Shown here one piece after another: positions 1 to 8,206 of a stretch of DNA of 64,000 nt. The stretch spans positions 4,444,501 to 4,508,500 of the forward strand of contig NZ_CP088297.1 in assembly GCF_024666615.1 (NCBI RefSeq), written 5' to 3'. The position numbers and the translations under genes are program-made. Source of the DNA: Aquabacterium sp. J223 (GTDB lineage: Bacteria > Pseudomonadota > Gammaproteobacteria > Burkholderiales > Burkholderiaceae_C). The notes beneath the pieces were generated by a model. That model saw only the letters and a list, made by a program, of their open reading frames with translations, was not told where the DNA came from and ran no database searches. Within the stretch, counting starts at the first letter, position 1, and every line of letters starts with the position of its first letter.

Positions 1-774
1 GAGCGCGGCGTACTGGATGCCGTAGTCCTCCTCGCCGCATTCGCCCAGCGTGCGGCCGTCGAAGCCGACGATGGCGCTGTGGCCGAAGTAGCTGTAGACG
101 CCGTCGAAGCCGGCGGCGTTGGCCACCGCCACGTAGACGTTGTTGGCCCAGGCCATGGCCTTGGCCATCAGCACCTGCTGGTCCTTGGCGGGGTACATGT
201 AGCCCTGGCAGCGCACGATCAGCTCGGCGCCCTTCATCGCGCAGTCGCGCCAGATCTCGGGGTAGTTGCCGTCGTCGCAGATGATGAGGCTGATCTTCAG
301 GCCCTTCGGGCCTTCCGACACATAGGTGCAGTTGCCCGGGTACCAGCCCTCGATGGGCACCCACGGCATGATCTTGCGGTACTTCTGCACCACCTCGCCC
401 TGGTCGTTCATCAGGATGAGCGTGTTGTAGGGCGCCTTGTGCGGGTGCTCCTCGTGCTGCTCGCCGGTGAGCGAGAACACGCCCCACACCTTGGCCTTGC
501 GGCAGGCCATGGCGAAGACCTCGGTCTCGGCGCCCGGCACGGTGGACGCGGTGTCGTACATCTCCTTCGAGTCGTACATGATCCCGTGCGTCGAGTACTC
601 GGGGAAGATCACGAGGTCCAGGCCGGGCAGGCCGAGCTTCATGCCCTCGATCATCTTGGCGATGTTGCGCGCGTTCTCCAGCACCTCGGCCTTGGTGTGC
701 AGGCGCGGCATCTTGTAGTTGACGACGGCCACGCCGACGGTGTCCGCGCTGCTGGAAATGTCGCCGTGCATCAT
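1..774 (-). CDS. amiE: Aliphatic amidase AmiE (3' part lies outside the window)
   Basis: Hydrolyses short aliphatic amides to the carboxylic acid and ammonia in the cytoplasm (nitrilase superfamily). The 258 visible residues are the N-terminal three quarters of a roughly 345-residue family. The start MMHGDISSS closely matches the usual AmiE start, and GAGG lies just upstream. The nitrilase triad is visible: Glu in FPEYS, Lys in YRKIMPW and Cys in [10 protein letters not shown]. The segment [20 protein letters not shown] is characteristic of AmiE. The gene stands alone, but a perfect 16-bp palindrome at 837-852 lies 63 bases upstream of the start. A near-identical site precedes the amide/urea transporter operon, so co-regulation is likely (inference). 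Confidence 0.93.
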   Translation of the reverse strand, partial: MMHGDISSSADTVGVAVVNYKMPRLHTKAEVLENARNIAKMIEGMKLGLPGLDLVIFPEYSTHGIMYDSKEMYDTASTVPGAETEVFAMACRKAKVWGVFSLTGEQHEEHPHKAPYNTLILMNDQGEVVQKYRKIMPWVPIEGWYPGNCTYVSEGPKGLKISLIICDDGNYPEIWRDCAMKGAELIVRCQGYMYPAKDQQVLMAKAMAWANNVYVAVANAAGFDGVYSYFGHSAIVGFDGRTLGECGEEDYGIQYAAL

Positions 775-836
775 GGTGGACCGCTCCTCTGTCTTGACGG
801 GCGGCCATTGTTGGAACGGCGCGGCGCACCGGCCCA

Positions 837-852
837 TACGTCGATCGACGTA
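837..852. promoter_or_regulatory. Palindromic operator candidate upstream of amiE
   Basis: TACGTCGATCGACGTA is a perfect 16-bp palindrome 63 bases upstream of the amiE start. It reads as two inverted heptamers beginning TAC separated by two bases, the 7-2-7 layout used by NarL/LuxR-type response regulators. A 14-of-16 copy lies at 11789-11804, upstream of the amide transporter operon at nearly the same distance. Function is inferred. Confidence 0.6.
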
Positions 853-873
853 GCGGCGCGGCGCCGCCGCGGG

Positions 874-1101
874 TCAGCGCGCCTTCTTCTTCAGCGCCTC
901 GGGCTTGTGGATGGCGGTCCTGCCGGTCTTGTCGCTCTTCACCTCGAACTGCGGCTCGCCGCTGCTGGCCTTGGCGGTGTGGCCGCCGGCCTTGGCCTTG
1001 CCCGTGACCTTGCGCACGACGGTGCCCTCGGTCTCGCCTTGGGAGGTGTTCCAGCGCACGGCATCGCCGGGCTTGAGCGAATCGGACGTTGAGCGGGCCA
1101 T
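874..1101 (-). CDS. Small HVA1/DUF2945 (TUDOR-like) protein
   Basis: A 75-residue basic, hydrophilic protein: KPGDAVRWNTSQGETEGTVV near the N-terminus, a central GGHTAKASSGEPQFEVKSD segment and a Lys-rich end (HKPEALKKKAR). This matches the short DUF2945 family, also named hypervirulence-associated TUDOR domain, which is common in proteobacteria and has no established biochemical role. It has no signal peptide or membrane segment. It lies between amiE and a divergent RlmN-like gene, and its start is the ATG at 1101. Family assignment is good; function is unknown. Confidence 0.75.
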   Translation of the reverse strand: MARSTSDSLKPGDAVRWNTSQGETEGTVVRKVTGKAKAGGHTAKASSGEPQFEVKSDKTGRTAIHKPEALKKKAR

Positions 1102-1194
1102 GGCGGACGACGGTGGAGCCTCGATGCGGCTGCGGCGGCAAGCGGCGTTCCCCGGGGCGCTGCCGCGACAATCGGCACCGCTGCCCCATCGACC

Positions 1195-2292
1195 ATGAAC
1201 GCGCCCCTTCCCGACCCCGCCACCCTGGACCCGGCCCTGCGGTCGTTGTCCGCCGTGCGCGAGCGCCTGGCCGCGGCCGGCGCGCGGCCCGCCCATGCCG
1301 ACGCCGTGCTGCGCCGCTGGCTGGGCGCCGTCACCAAGCGGCGCGACGAGCACTGGCTGCCGGCCGGCGTGCGCGCCGGGCTGCCGGCGCTGCTGCAGGG
1401 GCTGGACGGCCTGGCCCGGGTGCGCGACGAGCACCCGGCGGCGGACGGATCGAGCCGCCTCTTGGTGGCGCTGGCCGACGGGCAGACGGTGGAGTCCGTG
1501 CTGCTGCCGCGCGACGGCGTCTGCGTGTCCAGCCAGGTCGGCTGCGCGGTGGGCTGCACCTTCTGCATGACCGGCCGCGGCGGCCTGCTGCGCCAGCTCG
1601 GCAGCGCCGAGATCGCCGCGCAGGTGGTGCTCGCGCGCCGCCGCCGGCCGCTGCGCAAGGTGGTGTTCATGGGCATGGGCGAGCCCAGCCACAACCTCGA
1701 CGCGGTGATGGAGGCGATCGAGCTGCTGGGCACCGTGGGCGGCATCGGCCACAAGCAGCTGGTCTTCTCGACCGTCGGCGACGAGCGCGCCTTCCGGCGG
1801 CTGCCGCAAGGACCGGTGAAGCCGGCGCTGGCGCTGTCGCTGCACAGCGTGCACGCCGAACGCCGGGCGGCGCTGCTGCCGCAGGCGCCGCGCTGGGCGC
1901 CGGCCGAACTGCTGGGCACCGCGCTCGGCTACGCCGAGTCCACCGGCCACCCGCTGCAGGTGCAGTGGACGCTGATCGAGGGCGTCAACGACGGCGAGGA
2001 CGAATGGCGGCCGCTGCTGCCGCTGCTGCGCGGGCGGCGAGCGGTGCTCAACCTCATCCCCTACAACCGCGTCGACGGCGTCGACTTCCGCCGCCCGGAC
2101 GCCGAGCGGCTGCGCGCGCTGGTGCGCCGGCTGCACGCGGGCGGCGTGCTGACCAAACTGCGCCAGTCCGCCGGGCAGGACGTGGACGCCGGCTGCGGCC
2201 AGCTGCGCGCCCGTGACCTGGCCGATCCCCAGCGGGTGCGGCAGACCGCCGCCGGTCGCACCCGCCTGCCCCCGGTCGTGGCCGCACGCTGA
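1195..2292 (+). CDS. RlmN-like radical SAM RNA methyltransferase
   Basis: A 365-residue member of the RlmN/Cfr family, which methylates C2 of an adenine in 23S rRNA (and in tRNA for RlmN) by a radical SAM mechanism. The iron-sulfur motif CxxxCxxC is at Cys117, Cys121 and Cys124. Cys110 in CVSSQVGC and the methyl-carrying Cys334 in DVDAGCGQL correspond to the two extra catalytic cysteines of RlmN. GMGEPSHNLD and the NLIPYN region are also typical. The N-terminal domain is short and divergent, so this may be the secondary RlmN paralogue found in many Burkholderiales rather than the housekeeping enzyme. The MFS gene starts 15 bases downstream. Confidence 0.85.
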   Translation: MNAPLPDPATLDPALRSLSAVRERLAAAGARPAHADAVLRRWLGAVTKRRDEHWLPAGVRAGLPALLQGLDGLARVRDEHPAADGSSRLLVALADGQTVESVLLPRDGVCVSSQVGCAVGCTFCMTGRGGLLRQLGSAEIAAQVVLARRRRPLRKVVFMGMGEPSHNLDAVMEAIELLGTVGGIGHKQLVFSTVGDERAFRRLPQGPVKPALALSLHSVHAERRAALLPQAPRWAPAELLGTALGYAESTGHPLQVQWTLIEGVNDGEDEWRPLLPLLRGRRAVLNLIPYNRVDGVDFRRPDAERLRALVRRLHAGGVLTKLRQSAGQDVDAGCGQLRARDLADPQRVRQTAAGRTRLPPVVAAR

Positions 2293-2307
2293 AGCGGCGC
2301 CGGCGGC

Positions 2308-3738
2308 ATGAACACCTCCTCGACGGGCTTCCAGCGCCGGGTGCCGCTCGTCATGGCGGCGGCGTTCTTCCTGCTGCTGCTGGACGGCGCCATCCTCAAC
2401 ACCTCGCTGCCGGCGATGGCGGCCTCGTTGCAGGCGCGGCCGCTGGCGATGAGCGCGGCGGTCACCGTCTACCTGCTCGCCGCCGGCGCGGTGCTGCCGG
2501 TGTCCGGGTGGGTGGGCGACCGCTGGGGTCTGCGCCGCGCGGTGGTGCTGTCGCTGGGCGTGTTCACGCTGGCATCCGGCTGGTGCGGGGTGGCGCAGAC
2601 GGCACCGCAGCTCATCGCCGCCCGGGTGCTGCAGGGCGCCGCCGCCGGCCTGCTGATGCCGCTGGCGCGCACGCTGGCCTTGCGCGGCACCCGGCCGCAG
2701 GACCTGATCGGCGTCACCGCGCTGCTCACCTGGCCGGCGCTGTTCGCGCCGGTGCTGGGCCCGCCGCTGGGCGGCCTGGTCACCACCTATGCCTCCTGGC
2801 GCTGGAACTTCTGGCTCAACCTGCCGCTCGGCCTGGCGGCGGTGGTGCTGATGCTGCGCTGGGTGCCGGCCGACGGGCCGGGCCGGCGCCGGCCGCTGGA
2901 CGGCGCGGGCGCGATCGGCGCCGCGGCTGCGCTGGTGCTGCTGCTGGGCGGCATGGAAGGCCTGGCCCACGCGCGTGACCTGCCCGGCGCCGGCGCCGCC
3001 TCGCTGGCGGCTCTGGCGCTGGGCCTGCTGACCGGGGCCTGGACGCTGCGGCACCTGCGGCGCACGCCGCATCCGCTGGTGAGCCTGGCGCCGCTGGCGC
3101 GGCGCAGCTTCGCGGTGGCCACGGTGGCCGGCGGCACCTTCGCCAGCATGTGCCTGCAGGCCACGCCCTACCTGCTGCCGCTGATGTTCCAACTCGGCTT
3201 CGGCCTCAGCGCCGCGGCGGCCGGCGCCCTGCTGCTGCCCTACTTCCTCGGCAACCTCGGCATCAAGACGGTCACCACCCCGCTGCTGCGGCACTTCGGC
3301 TTCCGCCGCCTGATGCTGGGCGCCGGCGTGTGCTGCGCGCTGACCATCGGCGCCTGTGCGCTGCTCGACGCCGACACGCCCTACACCTGGCTGGCGGTGC
3401 TGCTGGTGCTGGCCGGCGCCTCGCGCTCGGTGCTGCTGACCGCGCTGAACACGCTGACCTTCGCCGACGTGCCGGAGGCCGAGCGCGGCGCGGCGGCCAC
3501 GCTGTCCACCGTGTCGATGCAGGTGTCGACGGCGCTCGGCGTGGCGCTCGGCACGCTGGCGCTGGTGGCCGCCGCCTGGCTGGCCGGCCGGCCGGGCAGC
3601 GGCTCGCCGGTCAGCGCCGACTTCCGCGTCGCGTTCGTCGTGCTGGCGGTGGTGTGCGCGCTGGCCGTGCTCGGCTTCCTGCGCCTGCACCGCGACACCG
3701 GGCTGGCGGTGACGGGCCAGGCGGCGGGCGACGCCTAG
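2308..3738 (+). CDS. MFS transporter, DHA2 (EmrB/QacA-like) family
   Basis: A 476-residue polytopic inner-membrane protein of the drug:H+ antiporter-2 type. TM1 carries the family signature LLDGAILNTSLPAMAASL, and GWVGDRWGLRRA is the cytoplasmic loop 2-3 motif of MFS carriers. About 12-14 hydrophobic segments follow. The substrate cannot be deduced. No membrane-fusion partner (EmrA/HlyD) is adjacent. It follows the RlmN-like gene closely, and its stop codon shares the palindrome CTAG with the stop of the convergent VOC gene. Confidence 0.85.
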   Translation: MNTSSTGFQRRVPLVMAAAFFLLLLDGAILNTSLPAMAASLQARPLAMSAAVTVYLLAAGAVLPVSGWVGDRWGLRRAVVLSLGVFTLASGWCGVAQTAPQLIAARVLQGAAAGLLMPLARTLALRGTRPQDLIGVTALLTWPALFAPVLGPPLGGLVTTYASWRWNFWLNLPLGLAAVVLMLRWVPADGPGRRRPLDGAGAIGAAAALVLLLGGMEGLAHARDLPGAGAASLAALALGLLTGAWTLRHLRRTPHPLVSLAPLARRSFAVATVAGGTFASMCLQATPYLLPLMFQLGFGLSAAAAGALLLPYFLGNLGIKTVTTPLLRHFGFRRLMLGAGVCCALTIGACALLDADTPYTWLAVLLVLAGASRSVLLTALNTLTFADVPEAERGAAATLSTVSMQVSTALGVALGTLALVAAAWLAGRPGSGSPVSADFRVAFVVLAVVCALAVLGFLRLHRDTGLAVTGQAAGDA

Positions 3739-4163
3739 AACGTCACCGTCACCGACGCTGCGCTGCGCCTGGCCGGCCCGTGGTGGACGGCCTCGATGTT
3801 GTTGCCGTCGGGGTCCAGCACGAACGCGGCGTAGTAGCCCGGGTGGTAGGGCCGCTCGCCGGGGGCGCCGTTGTCGCGGCCGCCATGGGCCAGCGCGGCG
3901 GCGTGGAAGGCCTCCACCATCGCCCGATCCCGGGCCTGGAAGGCCAGGTGGTGGCGGCCGGTGAGCCGCCCCTGCGCCGCCTCGCTGTCGGCGCTGGAGA
4001 CGAACAGCTCGTCGGCCCAGAAGTAGGTCTCGGCGCTGCCGCCGAGCGGCACGCCGAGCACCCCAAGCACCGCCTCGTAGAAACGGCGGCTGGCGCCGAG
4101 GTCGCGCACCACCAGCTGCAGGTGGTCGATCAGCCGGCCGCGGTGAAGTTCGGACGTCTCCAT
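3735..4163 (-). CDS. VOC-family (glyoxalase-fold) protein
   Basis: A 142-residue metal-enzyme-fold protein. It starts LIDHLQLVVRDLGASRRFYE, the usual first beta-alpha unit of VOC proteins. The segment RHHLAFQARDR carries a candidate metal-binding His, and the typical end FVLDPDGNNIEAVHHG carries a Glu ligand. The ATG at 4163 is chosen over upstream in-frame ATGs because GGAG lies six bases before it and the family begins here. The gene is convergent with the MFS gene, with stops overlapping at CTAG. Substrate is unknown; lyase, dioxygenase and resistance functions all occur in the family. Confidence 0.8.
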   Translation of the reverse strand: METSELHRGRLIDHLQLVVRDLGASRRFYEAVLGVLGVPLGGSAETYFWADELFVSSADSEAAQGRLTGRHHLAFQARDRAMVEAFHAAALAHGGRDNGAPGERPYHPGYYAAFVLDPDGNNIEAVHHGPARRSAASVTVTF

Positions 4164-4297
4164 GGCGCACTCCATCGGGTGGGTGGCCATGCTACCCAGG
4201 CGTCGTCCGGTGGGCACCGTTCTTGGTGTTACAGGGCCTGCGCCGCTTCGCGGTAGCCTGCGCGCCTCGCTGACCCCCACACGTCGACACGCCGAAG

Positions 4298-4990
4298 ATG
4301 ATGAGAAGTTCGAGACCGGTGGCCTTCACGACGCATGGCCGGCGCGGCAGGCGCCGCGGTGTGCCGCGTTGGCTGGTGCTGCTGGGCACCGGCCTGGTCG
4401 CCGGCGTGGTGGGCACGGTCGTCGTGCAGGAGCGCTACCTGCCCGAACGCCTGTCGGCCGCCGAGAGCGCGGCCCTGCGCGAGGCCTACGAACGCGCCGA
4501 GTCCGAGCGCCAGCGCCTGGACGGCGAACTGCAGGCGACCGCCGCGCGGCTGCAGACCACCCAGGCCGACCACCAGCGCCTGACCGGTGAACGGGACGCC
4601 GACCGGCGCACGGTGACCGAGCTGCGCGGCACGGTGGCCGCCCTGGCGGCCGCACTGCCGCCCGACCCGCGCGGCGGCCGGGTGCAGGTGCGCGCGGCCA
4701 CCATCCGCGCCAAGTCGGGCCAGCTGCAGTACGACCTGGTGCTGTCGCGCGGCGGCGCCGCCGACAAGCCGCTGAGCGCGGTGCTGCAGCTGGTGCTGGA
4801 CGGCCAGCCGGCGAACGGCGGCGAAGCCCGCGTCAAGCCCCAGCCGGTGGAGCTGACGCTGGACAACGTGGAGAGCGTGCGCGGCGCCCTGCCGCTGCCC
4901 GAGGGCTTCGAGCCCCGGCTGGCCACCGTGCAGGTGCTCGACCGCGCCGACGGCAACGCCTTCGGCATGCGCGTCATCCACGTGAAGTGA
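4298..4990 (+). CDS. Membrane-anchored coiled-coil protein (DUF6776-like)
   Basis: A 230-residue protein with a basic N-terminus (GRRGRRRG), one membrane helix at about residues 25-43, a predicted coiled coil at about 50-120 rich in Glu, Arg, Gln and Ala, and a C-terminal beta-rich domain (about 127-230). The topology is a periplasmic domain held by an N-terminal anchor. It resembles an uncharacterised family widespread in Burkholderiales. Two adjacent ATGs (4298 and 4301) could serve as start and neither has a strong ribosome site. No function can be assigned from context. Confidence 0.6.
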   Translation: MMRSSRPVAFTTHGRRGRRRGVPRWLVLLGTGLVAGVVGTVVVQERYLPERLSAAESAALREAYERAESERQRLDGELQATAARLQTTQADHQRLTGERDADRRTVTELRGTVAALAAALPPDPRGGRVQVRAATIRAKSGQLQYDLVLSRGGAADKPLSAVLQLVLDGQPANGGEARVKPQPVELTLDNVESVRGALPLPEGFEPRLATVQVLDRADGNAFGMRVIHVK

Positions 4991-4999
4991 GGCCGCCGG

Positions 5000-5027
5000 C
5001 CCGTGACCGGCCCGCGGCCGGCACGGG
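5000..5027. terminator. GC-rich hairpin between convergent genes
   Basis: Arms 5000-5012 and 5016-5027 pair over 12 bp with one bulged base around a 3-base loop. The hairpin sits between the coiled-coil gene and the end of fmdB, so it can act on both strands. It has no clear T-run, so terminator function is only probable. Confidence 0.45.
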
Positions 5028-5028
5028 T

Positions 5029-5373
5029 TCAGTGGCTGATCATCCAGGGCCGTTTGGACGGGAAGGCCTTGGCGCCGTTGGCGGCGCGCACGGTCGCGCT
5101 GCGCGCGCCGGCGGCCGAACAGCAGCCGCAGCCCGACGGGTGCTTCAGCCGCTGGTAGTCGCCCGAGCGCTTGGGCTCGTGGCGGGCCCGCTCGTTGACG
5201 TCCATCGCGGTGCGGGTGGTGCCGTCCAGCAGCCCGAGCCGCGGCGCGCTGGCGAACACCCGCGGCGAGGCCGCCCCGCAGTCCGGGCAGGCGGCCGGCT
5301 CGTCGCGGGCCGACAGCGCGCGGAAGGCGTCGAAGCCGCCGTGGTCACGGCAGGCGTAGTCGTAGGTCGGCAT
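5029..5373 (-). CDS. fmdB: FmdB-type zinc ribbon protein
   Basis: A 114-residue protein beginning MPTYDYACRDHGGFDAF, the standard start of the FmdB zinc-ribbon family. CPDC at residues 29-32 supplies a second Cys pair, and the tail contains CGCC. In Methylophilus, fmdB belongs to the formamidase/amide transport cluster and was proposed to be regulatory; its molecular role is not settled. It is the last gene of the urtA-to-fmdB operon here, 17 bases after fmdA, and is longer than many FmdB proteins because of a basic tail. Confidence 0.87.
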   Translation of the reverse strand: MPTYDYACRDHGGFDAFRALSARDEPAACPDCGAASPRVFASAPRLGLLDGTTRTAMDVNERARHEPKRSGDYQRLKHPSGCGCCSAAGARSATVRAANGAKAFPSKRPWMISH

Positions 5374-5390
5374 CGCGTCGGCCCCCTCGC

Positions 5391-6620
5391 TCAGGCCAGG
5401 TCCGGCGACAGCGGCATCTGCACGCTGCCGTCGATGAACTTCTGCGGCCCGGCGGCGCTGGGGTTGATGTCGAAGTCGAAGATCTGCGTCGGCAGCCACA
5501 GCGTGGCGCAGGCGTTGGGCACGTCGACCACGCCGCTGATGTGGCCCTGCACCGGCGCCGTGCCGAGGATGCTGTACGCCTGCGCGCCGGAGTAGCCGAA
5601 CTTCTTCAGGTACTCGATGGCGTTCAGGCACGCCTGGCGGTAGGCCACGTTCACGTCCAGGTAATACTGCTTGCCGCTCTCGTCGACGCTGATGCCCTCG
5701 AAGATGACGTAGTCGTTGTAGGTGGGCGTGATCGGGCTGGGCTTGAAGATCGGGTTCTTGATGCCGTACTTGGCCATGCCGCCCTTGATGAGCTGCACCT
5801 TCATGTGCACCCAGCCGGCCATCTCGATGGCGCCGCAGAAGGTGATCTCGCCGTCGCCCTGGCTGAAGTGCAGGTCGCCCACGGACAGGCCCGCGCCGTC
5901 GACGTAGACGGGGAAGAAGATCTTCGAGCCGCGCGACAGGTCCTTGATGTCGCAGTTGCCGCCGTGCTCGCGCGGCGGCACGGTGCGCGCGCCGGTGGCC
6001 GCGGCCTTGGCCTTGGCGTCGCCCGTCAGCTTGCCCATGTGCGCGGTGCCGGCGAAGGGCGGGTTGGCCAGGCCGCTGGTGGCCGGGTCGGAGTCGATCA
6101 GCGCCTGCTCGCGCGTGTTCCACACCTCCAGCATCTTCGGGTCGGGCAGGCAGCCGATCAGGCCCGGGTGGATCAGGCCGGCGTACTTCACCCCGGGCAC
6201 GTGGCGCGAGGTGGTGAACATGCCGTGGAAGTCCCAGATCGACTTCTGCGCCTGCGGGAAGTGCTCGGTGAGGAAGCCGCCGCCGTTCTTCTTGCTGAAG
6301 AACCCGTTGAAGCCCCACAGGCTGTCGTCCTTGGCGCCGATGTCGAGCAGGTCGACCACCAGCAGGTCGCCGGGCTCGGCGCCGTGCACGCCCACCGGAC
6401 CCGACAGGTAGTGCACCGTCGTCAGGTCGATGTCGCGCACGTCGTCGGCGGAGTCGTTGTTCTTGATGAAGCCGCCGGTCCAGTCGTAGGTCTCGAGCAC
6501 GAAGTCGTCGCCCGGCTTGACCCAGCAGGCCATCGGGATGTCGGGATGCCAGCGGTTGTGCACCTTCTCGTTGGTGGGCGCGGGCTGGCTGAGGTCGACC
6601 TTGATCAGGGTTTCGGGCAT
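5391..6620 (-). CDS. fmdA: Formamidase FmdA
   Basis: Hydrolyses formamide (and poorly acetamide) to formate and ammonia; member of the acetamidase/formamidase family. The 409-residue length fits. Typical stretches are KVHNRWHPDIPMACWVKPGD at the N-terminus, GDLLVVDLLDIG, FHGMFTTSRHVPGVKYAG, REHGGNCDIKDLSRGSKIFFPV and HFSQGDGEITFCGAIEMAG. GAGGAG lies seven bases before the ATG. It is the enzyme gene of the operon: amide brought in by the upstream ABC transporter would be cleaved here. It is separated from the upstream ATPase gene by 29 bases. Confidence 0.95.
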   Translation of the reverse strand: MPETLIKVDLSQPAPTNEKVHNRWHPDIPMACWVKPGDDFVLETYDWTGGFIKNNDSADDVRDIDLTTVHYLSGPVGVHGAEPGDLLVVDLLDIGAKDDSLWGFNGFFSKKNGGGFLTEHFPQAQKSIWDFHGMFTTSRHVPGVKYAGLIHPGLIGCLPDPKMLEVWNTREQALIDSDPATSGLANPPFAGTAHMGKLTGDAKAKAAATGARTVPPREHGGNCDIKDLSRGSKIFFPVYVDGAGLSVGDLHFSQGDGEITFCGAIEMAGWVHMKVQLIKGGMAKYGIKNPIFKPSPITPTYNDYVIFEGISVDESGKQYYLDVNVAYRQACLNAIEYLKKFGYSGAQAYSILGTAPVQGHISGVVDVPNACATLWLPTQIFDFDINPSAAGPQKFIDGSVQMPLSPDLA

Positions 6621-6649
6621 GAGTGCTCCTCGCTCGGTGAATAGGGGGA

Positions 6650-7339
6650 TCAGACGGAGAGGTAGGCCTTGATGCGGTCCGCATCCGTGCCGGCGCGCGA
6701 GGTCTCGTGCACCAGCCGGCCGCCTTCGATGACGAAGAGGCGGTCCGCCACGTCCATCGCGAAGGACAGCACCTGCTCGCTGACCACGATCGTGATCTGC
6801 TTCATCTTGCGGATCTCGTTCAGCGCCTTGGCGATGTCCTTGATGATGGACGGCTGGATGCCCTCGGTGGGCTCGTCCAGCAGCAGCACCTTCGGCTCGG
6901 TGACCAGGGCCCGCGCGATGGCCAGCTGCTGCTGCTGGCCGCCGGACAGGTTGCCGCCCTTGCGCTTGCGCATGTCCCACAGCACGGGGAAGAGCGCGTA
7001 GATCTCCTCGGGCACGCGCTTGGACTTGGCGTTCTCCAGCCCGGTCTCGATGTTCTCCAGCACGGTCAGCGTGGGAAAGATCATCCGGCCCTGCGGCACG
7101 TAGGCGATGCCGCGGGCCACGCGCTGGTAGCTCTCCAGCCTGGTCACGTCGTTGCCGTCGACCTCGATGCGGCCGGCCTTGGCGGGCAGCATGCCGATCA
7201 GGCTCTTGAACAGCGTGGTCTTGCCCATGCCGTTGCGGCCCATGATGGCCACCGTCTCGTTGCGGTTGGCCTCGAAGCTGATGCCGTGCAGGGCCTGGCT
7301 CTGGCCGTAGGCGACGACGAGGTCGTTGACTTTCAGCAT
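6650..7339 (-). CDS. urtE: Urea/amide ABC transporter ATP-binding protein UrtE
   Basis: A 229-residue LivF-type ATPase of the high-affinity urea or short-chain amide importer. Walker A is GRNGMGKTT, the Q-loop region is AYVPQGRMIFPTLT, the signature is LSGGQQQQLAIARAL and Walker B is VLLLDEPTEGIQPS. The C-terminus ADRIKAYLSV is typical of UrtE. It pairs with UrtD, whose stop codon lies 11 bases upstream of this start. Because formamidase follows in the same operon, the physiological substrate may be short-chain amides as well as urea. Confidence 0.92.
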   Translation of the reverse strand: MLKVNDLVVAYGQSQALHGISFEANRNETVAIMGRNGMGKTTLFKSLIGMLPAKAGRIEVDGNDVTRLESYQRVARGIAYVPQGRMIFPTLTVLENIETGLENAKSKRVPEEIYALFPVLWDMRKRKGGNLSGGQQQQLAIARALVTEPKVLLLDEPTEGIQPSIIKDIAKALNEIRKMKQITIVVSEQVLSFAMDVADRLFVIEGGRLVHETSRAGTDADRIKAYLSV

Positions 7340-7350
7340 GTCGTCGCTCC

Positions 7351-8094
7351 TCAATGGCCAAGGTAGACGTCGATGACCTTGGGGTCGGCCTGCACCTTCT
7401 CCATCGGCCCTTCGGCGAGGATCTTTCCCTGGTGCATCACCGTCACCTTGTGGGCGATCTTCTTCACGAAGTCCATGTCGTGCTCGATGACGATCACGCT
7501 GCGGTTCTTGCAGATGCGCTGCAGCAGGTCGGCGGTGAGCTCGCGCTCGCGCGCGCTCATGCCGGCGATCGGCTCGTCGAGCATCAGCAGCTCGGGCTCC
7601 TGCATCAGCAGCATGCCGATCTCCAGCCACTGCTTCTGGCCGTGCGAGAGCAGGCCGGCCTCGGTATGCAGGCGGTCGGTCAGGCCGATCTCGGCGGCCA
7701 CCGACTCGATGCGCGACCGCACCTCCGGACCGCAGCGGAAGGCCAGCGCGCCCAGCACCGAGCGCCCGCCGGGGAAGGACACCTCCAGGTTCTTCCACAC
7801 GCTCAGGTTCTCGTAGATCGACGGCGTCTGGAACTTGCGGCCGATGCCCAGCCGCACCCGCTTGTGCTCGGCCATGCGGGTGAGCTCGGTGTTGCGGAAC
7901 TTGATGCTGCCGCCGCTGGCCTTGGTGCGACCGCAGATCAGGTCCAGCAGCGTGGTCTTGCCGGCACCGTTGGGGCCGATGATCACGCGCAGCTCGTTCT
8001 TGTCGACGTACAGCGTCAGTTTGTCGATGGCCTTGAAGCCGTCGAAGGAGACCGTGAGGTCTTCCACTGCGAGCGCGAAGTCGGTGTTGCTCAT
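7351..8094 (-). CDS. urtD: Urea/amide ABC transporter ATP-binding protein UrtD
   Basis: A 247-residue LivG-type ATPase. Walker A is GPNGAGKTTLLDLICGRTKA, the Q-loop segment is GIGRKFQTPSIYENLSVWKN (characteristic of UrtD), the signature region is LLSHGQKQWLEIGMLL and Walker B is ELLMLDEPIAGMSARE with the switch His in VIEHDMDF. The signature is the LSHGQ variant normal for UrtD. The protein forms the cytoplasmic motor with UrtE. A 112-base gap carrying an intergenic repeat separates it from urtC. Confidence 0.93.
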   Translation of the reverse strand: MSNTDFALAVEDLTVSFDGFKAIDKLTLYVDKNELRVIIGPNGAGKTTLLDLICGRTKASGGSIKFRNTELTRMAEHKRVRLGIGRKFQTPSIYENLSVWKNLEVSFPGGRSVLGALAFRCGPEVRSRIESVAAEIGLTDRLHTEAGLLSHGQKQWLEIGMLLMQEPELLMLDEPIAGMSARERELTADLLQRICKNRSVIVIEHDMDFVKKIAHKVTVMHQGKILAEGPMEKVQADPKVIDVYLGH

Positions 8095-8100
8095 GGGTGC

Positions 8101-8178
8101 CCCTCGGTCGTCGAGTACGCCGACCGATCCCCCGAGGGAATGCGGACCGGCTTGGAAGCGGCCCGGCGCTCGGCCCGC
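8101..8178 (+). repeat. Intergenic repeat, copy A (urtC-urtD gap)
   Basis: A 78-base GC-rich element containing CGATCCCCCGAGGGAATGCG and GAAGCGGCCCGGCGCTCGGC. It matches copy B (10350-10427) over its whole length in the same orientation and copy C (11874-11949) in inverse orientation. A fourth, more diverged copy lies inside murC. It resembles REP-type bacterial interspersed repeats; the number of genomic copies is unknown from this window. Confidence 0.7.
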
Positions 8179-8206
8179 TTCGCTTCATTGATCACGTGCG
8201 TCTCCC

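Noticed and set aside
874-4170. A 1098-residue open frame on the minus strand across RlmN and the MFS gene
   Set aside because: Only its last 75 codons (the HVA1/DUF2945 protein) make sense. The rest is Arg/Gln/His-rich antisense sequence typical of very high GC and overlaps two clear plus-strand genes.
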